A stretch of 49,382 bases of DNA from CAZPGL01 sp964586175 (GTDB taxonomy: Bacteria; Actinomycetota; Acidimicrobiia; Acidimicrobiales; MedAcidi-G1). The stretch's first letter is position 1; every line of letters begins with the position of its first letter. Of the stretch, positions 41,164-48,663 are shown one piece after another. The translations under genes were made by a program, and so were the position numbers. Below the pieces are notes generated by a model that was not told the origin of the DNA, searched no databases, and saw only the letters and a program-made list of their open reading frames with translations. Location: assembly GCA_964586175.1 (NCBI GenBank), contig CAZPGL010000012.1, forward strand, positions 1-49,382, written 5' to 3'.

Positions 41164-41625
41164 CTAGTCGGTGGGCTGCCAGCCGCGGAGGCGGTGCTGG
41201 CCCGGTGTCGGGCCGGGGGCGCGGGCCGGCGAGTCGGCGCTCAGGTCCTCGAACGTCTCGTCGCCGGCGAGGGTGGGTGGTTCGGTCGGGTGGTCGGCGG
41301 TGTCTCTGGTACGACCTCCGGCCAACTCGGCGATCTGACCCTGGAGTTCGACGCTGACCCGGGTGAGTTCGGCGGACAGGCGGGCCGTGTGGAGACGTAG
41401 TTCCATGACCCCGTCGCCGTCGTCGGCGGCGGCGTCGGTCCCCAGGGCGTCGAACTTGTGCTCGAGGGCTGCGACGCGTTCGTCGAGGTCGCGGAGGCCG
41501 GTGGCCAGGTCGAGCAGCATCTGGTCGGCGATCGGCGCGCCGTCGGCGGGTCGGACGGTTGACGGCGCGGGTGCGCTGCGTGTCTTGCCGGCCTGCTTCT
41601 TGCGGCGATTCCGGAATCCGGCCAT
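41164..41625 (-). CDS. Coiled-coil protein of unknown function (153 aa)
   Basis: The N-terminus is very basic (GFRNRRKKQAGKTR), followed by a heptad-rich helix (QMLLDLATGLRDLDERVAALEHKFDAL and MELRLHTARLSAELTRVSVELQGQIAEL, residues ~35-103) and a disordered Pro/Asp/Glu tail. No family recognised. It starts with ATG 6 nt behind TATGCT, one of the cleanest -10 boxes here. Divergent from the DUF3298 gene across 60 bp. Confidence 0.7.
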   Translation of the reverse strand: MAGFRNRRKKQAGKTRSAPAPSTVRPADGAPIADQMLLDLATGLRDLDERVAALEHKFDALGTDAAADDGDGVMELRLHTARLSAELTRVSVELQGQIAELAGGRTRDTADHPTEPPTLAGDETFEDLSADSPARAPGPTPGQHRLRGWQPTD

Positions 41626-41631
41626 GGCGTG

Positions 41632-41678
41632 AGCATAGAGCGGGGCGAGCCTCGGGCAGAGGGGCCGGTGGCTACGCT
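41632..41678. promoter_or_regulatory. Divergent pair of leaderless promoters
   Basis: Minus strand: TATGCT at 41637-41632, 6 nt before ATG 41625. Plus strand: TACGCT at 41673-41678, 7 nt before GTG 41686. Confidence 0.55.
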
Positions 41679-41685
41679 GCGTCGG

Positions 41686-42642
41686 GTGACGCGGCGTGCT
41701 CGGTCAGTGGTGTGGGGGTGGTGTGCCGCGGTGCTCGTCGTTGCGGGGTCGGCGTGTGCCGACATGTCGGGGCGTGACATGGAGGGACGTGGTCCGGCGG
41801 ACACTTTGGACGTGTTGGTCGTCGTGCCGGAATCGTCCGATACCGCTCCGGGGTCGACGAAGCCAAATGAGGACCCGGATGGCCAGCCCGGTGGATCCGA
41901 CGCGTCCGACCCGACGACCGATTGGTCGCGGGATCCCGATGGTGCTCCAGGCCCGACGAAGACGTCGCTGACGAGCCTGTCGGGTGTGGTGGCTGACGCC
42001 GGGTCGTACGAGCTGGTGTTTCCGCAGGTATCGGGGACGGGTGCCGACTTCGCGGTGAATGGTGCGCTGCAGGCGGTGGCTGATCGCCGGTATCTGGGGT
42101 TCGCCGGTGATCTGGCGGAGATGATGGGTGAAGAGGGGGGCGGCGACGGCGTGGGGGCGTTGGGCGGTGCGAGCGTTCTGCAGGGCGAAGGGTCGGTCGT
42201 GCATGACGACGGCCGGTTGCTCGGAGTGGTGTTCTTGGGCACGATCGAGTGGGCGGGGGCGGCCAGCGTGCAGGTGTGGGTTGACACGGTGATGGTGGAT
42301 CTGGCGTCGGGTCTGGTGGTCGAGCCGGCGGCGGTGTTCGCGTCGCCGGATCCGGCGGTGTTCCTGCCAGTGGTGGCCGAGGCGACGGAGACGTTGCTGC
42401 GTGAGCAGTTGGGTGCCGAGACGGTGTGGGACGAGGGGTTCGTTCCGGTGGTCGAGAACTTCGCCCACATGGTGGTGACGAAGGCCGGCCTGTTGGTGGT
42501 GTTCGACCACTACCAGGTGGCGGCCGGGGTGGCAGGAGCACCGGAGGTCGTGGTGCCGTGGACGTGGCCTGGTCTGGCCGAGGTGGTCGACCCGACGGGT
42601 CCCGCCGGCGTGTTCGTGGGTGGCCCGTCGGACCCCGACTGA
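41686..42642 (+). CDS. Exported DUF3298-domain protein
   Basis: A 318-residue exported protein. The first ~25 residues (RRARSVVWGWCAAVLVVAGSAC) are a signal peptide; the Cys could be lipidated but GSAC is a poor lipobox. A Pro/Asp/Gly-rich disordered stretch (residues ~30-95) precedes the folded part. The C-terminal LLVVFDHYQVAAGVAGAPEVVVPW is the DUF3298 signature (F..Y..APYAAG..EV.IP), seen in RsiV- and PdaC-like proteins. Function unknown, likely ligand binding at the surface. Predicted leaderless GTG start. Its last 41 bases are repeated after the assembly gap, so the 3' end is intact but duplicated in the record. Confidence 0.75.
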   Translation: MTRRARSVVWGWCAAVLVVAGSACADMSGRDMEGRGPADTLDVLVVVPESSDTAPGSTKPNEDPDGQPGGSDASDPTTDWSRDPDGAPGPTKTSLTSLSGVVADAGSYELVFPQVSGTGADFAVNGALQAVADRRYLGFAGDLAEMMGEEGGGDGVGALGGASVLQGEGSVVHDDGRLLGVVFLGTIEWAGAASVQVWVDTVMVDLASGLVVEPAAVFASPDPAVFLPVVAEATETLLREQLGAETVWDEGFVPVVENFAHMVVTKAGLLVVFDHYQVAAGVAGAPEVVVPWTWPGLAEVVDPTGPAGVFVGGPSDPD

Positions 42643-42811
42643 CCAAACCTGCAGGANNNNNNNNNNNNNNNNNNNNNNNNNNNNNNNNNNNNNNNNNNNN
42701 NNNNNNNNNNNNNNNNNNNNNNNNNNNNNNNNNNNNNNNNNNNNNNNNNNNNNNNNCCGCCGGCGTGTTCGTGGGTGGCCCGTCGGACCCCGACTGACCA
42801 AACCTGCAGGA
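42602..42811. other. Assembly gap of 100 N flanked by a 55-bp direct duplication
   Basis: The 55 bases before the gap (42602-42656) are identical to the 55 bases after it (42757-42811). This is the picture expected when two contigs sharing a 55-base k-mer overlap are joined with a standard 100-N spacer. The most economical reading is that no DNA is missing and one copy should be removed. Reading frames crossing the N run are artefacts. Confidence 0.85.
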
Positions 42812-42837
42812 TGGGGCCTGTCCCCTTCCTGCAGGTT
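42801..42837. repeat. 37-bp hairpin element, copy 2 (inverted, one mismatch)
   Basis: Arms AACCTGCAGGATGGGG (42801-42816) and CCCCTTCCTGCAGGTT (42822-42837) around CCTGT. Compared with the copy at 31420 it is the reverse complement with a single A-to-T change in the left arm. It lies between the convergent DUF3298 and sulfatase genes. Confidence 0.75.
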
Positions 42838-42844
42838 GAGGGGG

Positions 42845-44467
42845 TCAGGTGAGGCCGAGGCGGGCGAACTGTTCGCTGGGGGCCTCGACCTGCTCAAGGG
42901 CGTGGCGGAGCAGGTCCTCGTAGTCGGCGACCCGGGCGGTGCCGATCAGGTCCTCGGACTCGGCCTCGTCGTCGGCGTCGTACAGCGACGAGGTGCCGGG
43001 CTCCCCGCGGCCGGCCCAGAACAGGGCGCCGCCGGCGAGGTCGTCGACGGTGACCGGTTGGCGGATGACCGGCACGTCGCTGCCCGGCATGGTGTCGAGT
43101 CGGGCCCGTCCGTCGGGGCGAGGTAGGCCGGCCTTCGGGAACACGTGGATCGGCATGGTCGACCATCGGTTCGACCAGATGCTGAGGTCGCGCACCTCGC
43201 CTTCGGCGCCACGCAGGTACTTGCCGCCGGCGTCGATGACGTTGACCTGGCGCCCGTAGTAGCCCTGCAGTAGATGGTCACGGGCAGATGCCGCCGACCC
43301 CTCGATGACGTCCCGCAGCGACTCCCCGTGGGTGCGGTGCTCGATCTCGAGGCCGAACAGGTCAACGAGGGTGGCGTGCACGTCGACGTTGGTGGTGAGG
43401 GCGTCCCGGTGCCCCGGCTCGACCCCGGGCCAGGCCACCAGCAGCGGGATGTGGCCGAGCAGGTTGTAGACGGGGGTCATCGGCTTGCCGAACGTGTCGT
43501 CGCGCTCGCCGAGGTAGTGCCCGTGGTCGGTGGTGACGATGAGGGCGGTGTCGTCCCACAGGTCGTGGCGGTTGAAGGCGTCGAGTACCCGGCCGAACCA
43601 GTGGTCGATCATGGAGAGCTTGGCGCCGTAGTTGGCTCGCACCTGGGCGGCCTGGCGTTCGGTGAGGACGCCCTTGGTGATGGCGTCGACGGCGTACGGC
43701 GGCCAGATCGTGAGCGGCTCGTCACGTTGGTCGTGGTACCGGTAGGCCCACGGTTCGGGGGTGTCGAACGGCTCGTGGGGGTCGAACTCGTCGACGAACA
43801 GGAAGAACCGGTCGTGGTGGCGGGCCCCGGCCGGGCCGGCGTTGCGGTCCAGCCAGTCGGCGGTGGCGGACATGGTGCGGGGGCCGGGGTAGTCGGCCTC
43901 CTCCCGGAAGTAGGTGCGGGAGGTGTCGTAGCCGCGGTGGAACATGCCGGTGGCTGCCGGCAGGGCGGGTGTGCCGACCCAGCTGGGGTCGTCCCGCAGC
44001 CGCCAGGCGTCGCCCTCGTGGCCCCGCACGTACTCCCACATGCCGAAGTCGGTGTGGTAGTTCTCGCCGCCGGTCTCGAACAGGTGTGGGTGGTCGGAGA
44101 TGATGCCGGTGGCCACGCCGTGCATGCGCATCTCGCGTGCGATGTTGGATTCCCAGATTTCGATGCTGCCCCACGGCCGCCACAGGAAGTCCCAGGCGCC
44201 GCAGAGGATGTCGTGGCGGGCCGGCATGCACGGCAACGACGCCGAGTGGTGCCGGTCGAAGCGCAGCGACCGGGCGGCCAGTCGGTCGAGGTTGGGGGTG
44301 TCGAACTCGTCGCCGCCGTAGCTGCCGAGCATGCGCCGGTTCAGGCTGTCGAGCAGCACCACCACGGCGTTGCGGGGCCCCGATCCCTCGACGTACGGCA
44401 CCAGCGTGGGTGTTTCGAACGGCAGGCCGCGGGGAAGACTCGGGGTCGGGTCGGTGGGGCTGGCCAT
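42845..44467 (-). CDS. Type I sulfatase family enzyme
   Basis: A 540-residue alkaline-phosphatase-superfamily hydrolase. VVVLLDSLNRRMLGSYGG at the N-terminus gives the first metal Asp; PCMPARHDIL (Cys80) fits the C-x-P/A-S/A-R formylglycine motif; IVTTDHGHYLGERDDTFGK and later Asp/His residues complete the metal site. It hydrolyses sulfate (or phosphonate/phosphate) esters; the substrate is unknown. Start at ATG 44467 rather than 15 bases upstream. It is the third gene of the DMGDH-MttB operon (58-bp gap), so a sulfated quaternary-amine substrate such as choline sulfate can be considered, but it lacks clear choline-sulfatase features that I can confirm. Confidence 0.85.
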   Translation of the reverse strand: MASPTDPTPSLPRGLPFETPTLVPYVEGSGPRNAVVVLLDSLNRRMLGSYGGDEFDTPNLDRLAARSLRFDRHHSASLPCMPARHDILCGAWDFLWRPWGSIEIWESNIAREMRMHGVATGIISDHPHLFETGGENYHTDFGMWEYVRGHEGDAWRLRDDPSWVGTPALPAATGMFHRGYDTSRTYFREEADYPGPRTMSATADWLDRNAGPAGARHHDRFFLFVDEFDPHEPFDTPEPWAYRYHDQRDEPLTIWPPYAVDAITKGVLTERQAAQVRANYGAKLSMIDHWFGRVLDAFNRHDLWDDTALIVTTDHGHYLGERDDTFGKPMTPVYNLLGHIPLLVAWPGVEPGHRDALTTNVDVHATLVDLFGLEIEHRTHGESLRDVIEGSAASARDHLLQGYYGRQVNVIDAGGKYLRGAEGEVRDLSIWSNRWSTMPIHVFPKAGLPRPDGRARLDTMPGSDVPVIRQPVTVDDLAGGALFWAGRGEPGTSSLYDADDEAESEDLIGTARVADYEDLLRHALEQVEAPSEQFARLGLT

Positions 44468-44525
44468 GCCCGATGCTGGCACGGTCGTCGGCGGGCGTCA
44501 CAGACGGGCCGCCCCGCCCGCCCTG

Positions 44526-46106
44526 CTACCCCCAGCGGCTGGAGCGGGTGAGCTCCTCGACGGGGAGGCGGATGTCGAACTTGTCCCGCATCCGGGCGTC
44601 GGTCTCGGGCGTCACGTGGGTCGGGAAGTGGGTGGACAGCACCTCGGCGACCCGTATCCGGGCCCGTTCGTCGACCGAGGTGGCGCCGGCGTCGAACCAG
44701 TCGTCGGGGCTGAGCCGGTCGCCGACCTCCGGGTAGATGTACTCGGATTGCATGATCGACAGGGTCTGGTCCTGGCCGAGGAAGTGGCCGTCGCCGTGGA
44801 TGACCGACCGGATGGTCTCCAGCGACAGCTTGTCCGGCGTGACCTCGATGCCGCGGACCGTCCGGTTGACGGCGCCCAGCATGTCGTTGTCGATGACGAG
44901 GGCCTCGTACGAGCAGGCCAGCAGGCTGGCCAGCATGCCGGCCGATTCGTAGACGAGGTTGGCACCGGCGTGGCCGGCCAGGGCGACGGTGAGGCCTTTT
45001 TCGTGGCCGGCCTGGTTGTCGGGCATCTTGGAGTCGGCCATGCCGGCGGCCACCCCGGACGGCAGGCCCAGCGAGTTGGCGACCTGGGCCGCGGCGGCGT
45101 TGAGGACCGCCTCCTCGCCGGAGCCGCCGGTCATGGCGCCGGTGCGCAGGTCGGACACGAACGGCCACAGCCCCATGACGCACGGGTGCCCGGGGTTGAG
45201 GAGGTTCACGCAGGTGAGTGCGGAGAGGCATTCGGCGAGGGCCTGGGCCAGTGACCCGGCGAGGGCGGCCGGGGAGGTGGCGCCGGCCTGCCCGGCCGAC
45301 AGCAGGTTGATGGGCATACCGGTGCGCACCTGGGCGACCATCGAGCGGACGGCGTCCTCGGCGTAGCGCAGGGGCGGCACGACGAACGTGTTGTTCGCCA
45401 CGCAGAATGGCCGTTCGGCGAAGGCGCCGGGCCGGCCGCCGAGCAGCTCGTCGTACAGGTCGACGACCTCGTGGACGTGTTCGGGTTGGAAGAACGACGT
45501 GCCGATGGGCTTGGTGGTGCCCATGGCGAGGGCGTAGGCGGTGTTGACGTCGAGGTGGCGGGCTTCGACCATGTCGCGGGCGACGAGGGTGCGGACGTGG
45601 AAGTGCACGTGTTCGAGGGTGTCGACGAGGCGGGCCACGTCGTAGATGTCCTGCAGGTCGGACGGCCGGTGCTTGCGGGTCTCGTGGTCGTAGACCGACA
45701 CCGCGGCGCCCGCGGTGCCGAAATGGACCCGGTCGCCGCCGACCTCGATTGACCGGTCGTCGTCGAGGCCGTACCAGGTGAACGACTTGGCGGCCATGTC
45801 GATGGCGTCCTCGACGAGGTTGCGGGGGAAGTGGAGGCGCCCGTCGTCGTCGAGCCAGCCGCCGGCCGGGACGACGACGTCGATGAACTCGGGGATGGGT
45901 CCGCCGATGCCGAACTCGTCGAGCAGGGTGAGGGCGGTGTCGTAGACGGTGCGGCATTCGGATTCGGTGAGCGGCTGGTACCGCCCCCCGGCCATGCCGG
46001 GGCGGACGGCCTTTTCGTCGTCGGCGAGGCCGGCTTGGCGGGCGGCGACCCGGGCGGCCCGCCCGCCAGCCCGGGCCTGCCTCTTGGGGGTGGCCTGGTC
46101 GGTCAT
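44526..46106 (-). CDS. MttB-family methyltransferase (non-pyrrolysine)
   Basis: A 526-residue member of the trimethylamine:corrinoid methyltransferase superfamily. No in-frame UAG is present, so it belongs to the non-Pyl branch, whose studied members demethylate glycine betaine, proline betaine or carnitine to a corrinoid protein. Typical strings are TALTLLDEFGIGGPIPEF, FGTAGAAVSVYDHETRKHRPSDLQDI, and GMADSKMPDNQAGHEKGLTVALAGHAGANLVYESAGM. No corrinoid-protein gene is in the window. ATG start; its SD (GAGGGGGG) overlaps the stop of the DMGDH-like gene 15 bp upstream, so the two are coupled. Probably one step of a methylated-amine catabolic route. Confidence 0.88.
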   Translation of the reverse strand: MTDQATPKRQARAGGRAARVAARQAGLADDEKAVRPGMAGGRYQPLTESECRTVYDTALTLLDEFGIGGPIPEFIDVVVPAGGWLDDDGRLHFPRNLVEDAIDMAAKSFTWYGLDDDRSIEVGGDRVHFGTAGAAVSVYDHETRKHRPSDLQDIYDVARLVDTLEHVHFHVRTLVARDMVEARHLDVNTAYALAMGTTKPIGTSFFQPEHVHEVVDLYDELLGGRPGAFAERPFCVANNTFVVPPLRYAEDAVRSMVAQVRTGMPINLLSAGQAGATSPAALAGSLAQALAECLSALTCVNLLNPGHPCVMGLWPFVSDLRTGAMTGGSGEEAVLNAAAAQVANSLGLPSGVAAGMADSKMPDNQAGHEKGLTVALAGHAGANLVYESAGMLASLLACSYEALVIDNDMLGAVNRTVRGIEVTPDKLSLETIRSVIHGDGHFLGQDQTLSIMQSEYIYPEVGDRLSPDDWFDAGATSVDERARIRVAEVLSTHFPTHVTPETDARMRDKFDIRLPVEELTRSSRWG

Positions 46107-46121
46107 GGTGGCTTGCCCCCC

Positions 46122-48575
46122 TCAGGCCCGGAGGCGGTCGTTGGCCGGGTCGTGGACCGGTTCAGCCAGCACGGTGGCGGTATGGCGCTGGTTGAACAGC
46201 CGGATCTCGAACGTGGCGCCGGGGGCGGCGTGTTCGGGGGCGACGTAGGCGAAGCAGATGCTGCGGCCGGTCGTGTGTGACCAGCAGCCTCCGGTGGTGA
46301 CGCCCATCGATGGGGTGCCGTCGGGGCTGCCGGGTGGGAAGCAGGGTTCGTTGCCCCGCACGTCGGAGTCGGTGGCGTCGACCTCGGCGTAGACGAGCAC
46401 CATGGAAAGGCCGGAGCCGTCGTCGCCGGCCGTGGCTTGGCGGGCCAGCACGGCGTCGCGGCCGACGAAGTCGCGGCCCGAGTCGAGGTCGATGAACCGG
46501 TCGAGGCGGGCTTCGACAGGGGTGATCTCGGTGGTGAGTTCGCCGCCCCACGCCTTGTAGCCCTTCTCGAGGCGCATGACGTTCATGGCGTAGGCCCCGA
46601 AGTGGACCATGCCGTGGGGTTCGCCGGCGGCGACGAGGGCGTCGTAGAGCTCGGGCATCTGCTTGATGGGGTGGTGGAGTTCCCAGCCGAGTTCGCCGAC
46701 GTAGCTGACCCGCAGGGCGATGCAGCCGACGCCGGCCACGTCGATCTGGCGGGCGGTGAGCCACGGGAAGGCGTCGTTTGACAGGTCGGCGTCGGTGCAG
46801 GCGGCGAGCACGTCGCGGGCCGCGGGGCCGGTGACGCCGAGGATGCCCATCTGGTCGGTCCGGTTGTCGACGGTGACGTCTTCGCCGGGTTCGACGTGCT
46901 GTTGGAGCCAGTCGATGTCGTGGGTGGTGCCGGCGATGGCCGAGTTGCAGTAGAAGCGGTCGTCGGCCATGCGGGTGACGGTCATCTCGCCTTCGATGCC
47001 GCCCTGGTCGGTGAGGAAGTGGCAGAGGCGGGTGCCGCCGTGGCGGGTGGGCAGCTTGTTGGCCGAGAGGCGGCCGAGCAGGTTGGCGGCGTCGGCGCCG
47101 ACGACGCCGATCTTGGCGAAGGCCGACAGGTCGGCGATGCCGACCCGTTCCCGCACGCCGGCGACCTCGGCGGCGACGATGTCGTGGGCGTTGGAGCGTC
47201 GCCACGAGTAGGCCTCGGGTTCGCCGTAGTAGCGGGGGCGTTCCCAGCCCCACACGTCCTGCCACTGGGGGGCGGGGTCGCGGGCGTCGAGGCGGTCGGC
47301 GATGGGGGTGCGGGTCATGGGGCGGCCGGCGGGGCGGTATTCGCCGGGCATGCGCACCTGGTACATCTCGTGGTACTCGTCGATGGACTTGTCGATGGTG
47401 TAGTCGAGGGTGGCCCAGGGGCCGAACCGGCGGGGGTCCATTTCGCGCACGTTGATCTCGGTCTGGCCGTGCACCATCCACTGGGCGAGGTACTTGCCGG
47501 CGCCCGGGCCCTGGGTGATGCCGATGGAGGCGCCGACGCACATCCAGTAGTTGCGCAGGCCGGGGGCCGGGCCCATGAGGAAGCCGCCATCGGGGGTGTG
47601 GGTGATGGGGCCGCTGATGGTCTGCTTGATGCCCTTCTCGCCGAAGATCGGCATGCGTTCGGCGGCTCGTTCGAGCCATGGCATCAACACGTCGTGGTCG
47701 GGTGGGGTGAGGTGGAAGTGGAGGTTCCAGTCGATGCCGTCGGTGCCGTAGGTGACGGCGTCGGCTCGTTCGTAGGGGCCGACGAGGAGGCCGTCGATCT
47801 CCTGGCGGTAGTAGCAGGAGCTGTGGGGGTCGCGGATGACCGGCATCTCGTGGGCGGTGTCCTGGAGGATGCGCACCGGTTCGGTGACGAGGTACTGGTG
47901 GATCATCGACACGATGGGCACGTCGAGGCCGACCATGGCGCCGACCTGGGGGCCGTAGTGGCCGGCGGCGTTGACGACGTGGTCGCAGGTGATGTCGCCC
48001 TTGTCGGTGACGACCTGCCAGCGGCCGTCGGGCAGCGGGTTGACGTCGGTGACGAGGGTGTGGCGGGCGATCTCGGCGCCGAGTTGGCGGGCGCCGGCGG
48101 CCATGGCGTTGGTGGTGCCGGTGGGGTCGGCCCAGCCGTCGTGGGGGGTGTGGAAGCCGAGGACGACGTCGTCGAGGTTTTCGATGACCGGGGCGAGGCG
48201 GCGGATCTCCTCGTGGCCGATGAGGTGTGATTCGACGCCGATGACGTCGAGGACGCCTTGGACGTACTTGTACCACTCGGCCTGTTCGGCGTCGACGGCG
48301 AGGCGGACGGCGCCGCAGCCGTGCCAGCCGGTGGCCATGCCGGTCTCGGCTTCGAGGGCCTGGTAGAGGTCGATGGCGTCCTGGTGGACTTTGGCCATGT
48401 TGAGGCTGCCGATGAAGTTGGGGATGAGCCCGGCGGCGTGCCACGTGGAACCGGAGGTGAGTTCGCCTTTTTCAACGAGGACGGTGTCGGTCCAGCCTTC
48501 GTGGGCGAGGTGGTAGAGGAGGCCGACGCCCATGACGCCGCCTCCGATGATCACGCATTGCGCGTCGTTGCGCAT
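46122..48575 (-). CDS. FAD-dependent dimethylglycine/sarcosine dehydrogenase-like oxidase with GcvT domain
   Basis: An 817-residue two-part enzyme. The N-terminal DAO-type half has the FAD motif VIIGGGVMGVGLLYHL (residues 8-23) and LTSGSTWHAAGL near 40-51, whose His is the covalent FAD site in dimethylglycine dehydrogenase. The C-terminal half (from ~450) is an aminomethyltransferase/GcvT fold that transfers the released one-carbon unit to tetrahydrofolate (LSAFAKIGVVGADAANLLGRL, YVGELGWELHHP, GKGY-like LEKGYKAWGGELT). It demethylates secondary or tertiary amines such as dimethylglycine or sarcosine. First gene of the operon; the promoter region is shared with the divergent iclR gene. Confidence 0.9.
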   Translation of the reverse strand: MRNDAQCVIIGGGVMGVGLLYHLAHEGWTDTVLVEKGELTSGSTWHAAGLIPNFIGSLNMAKVHQDAIDLYQALEAETGMATGWHGCGAVRLAVDAEQAEWYKYVQGVLDVIGVESHLIGHEEIRRLAPVIENLDDVVLGFHTPHDGWADPTGTTNAMAAGARQLGAEIARHTLVTDVNPLPDGRWQVVTDKGDITCDHVVNAAGHYGPQVGAMVGLDVPIVSMIHQYLVTEPVRILQDTAHEMPVIRDPHSSCYYRQEIDGLLVGPYERADAVTYGTDGIDWNLHFHLTPPDHDVLMPWLERAAERMPIFGEKGIKQTISGPITHTPDGGFLMGPAPGLRNYWMCVGASIGITQGPGAGKYLAQWMVHGQTEINVREMDPRRFGPWATLDYTIDKSIDEYHEMYQVRMPGEYRPAGRPMTRTPIADRLDARDPAPQWQDVWGWERPRYYGEPEAYSWRRSNAHDIVAAEVAGVRERVGIADLSAFAKIGVVGADAANLLGRLSANKLPTRHGGTRLCHFLTDQGGIEGEMTVTRMADDRFYCNSAIAGTTHDIDWLQQHVEPGEDVTVDNRTDQMGILGVTGPAARDVLAACTDADLSNDAFPWLTARQIDVAGVGCIALRVSYVGELGWELHHPIKQMPELYDALVAAGEPHGMVHFGAYAMNVMRLEKGYKAWGGELTTEITPVEARLDRFIDLDSGRDFVGRDAVLARQATAGDDGSGLSMVLVYAEVDATDSDVRGNEPCFPPGSPDGTPSMGVTTGGCWSHTTGRSICFAYVAPEHAAPGATFEIRLFNQRHTATVLAEPVHDPANDRLRA

Positions 48576-48615
48576 GGGGGCTCCCGGGGTGATTCGTGGG
48601 GCTGTGGTGGCCGGT

Positions 48616-48637
48616 GTTCCATTGAATGGAACGTTCC
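48616..48637. promoter_or_regulatory. Palindromic operator between the amine operon and iclR
   Basis: GTTCCATT-G-AATGGAAC (48616-48632) is a perfect 17-bp dyad; its right arm continues into GGAACGTTCC (48628-48637), a second perfect dyad, giving three GTTCC/GGAAC half-sites in a row. It covers the expected -35 of iclR and lies 41 bp upstream of the oxidase ATG. The arrangement fits autorepression plus control of the divergent operon by the IclR protein. Confidence 0.7.
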
Positions 48638-48651
48638 GGTGACTGGTGTAC

Positions 48652-48657
48652 TAGGCT
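48652..48657 (+). promoter_or_regulatory. Leaderless -10 box of iclR
   Basis: TAGGCT ends 6 nt before ATG 48664, directly downstream of the palindromic operator. Confidence 0.6.
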
Positions 48658-48663
48658 AGCAGC

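Noticed and set aside
41704..43126. Open frames running through the N block on both strands
   Set aside because: They exist only because N codons do not read as stops, and they translate the duplicated 55-bp flank twice.
44526..46106. Possible pyrrolysine-containing MttB
   Set aside because: The frame is continuous with no internal UAG, so it belongs to the non-Pyl branch.
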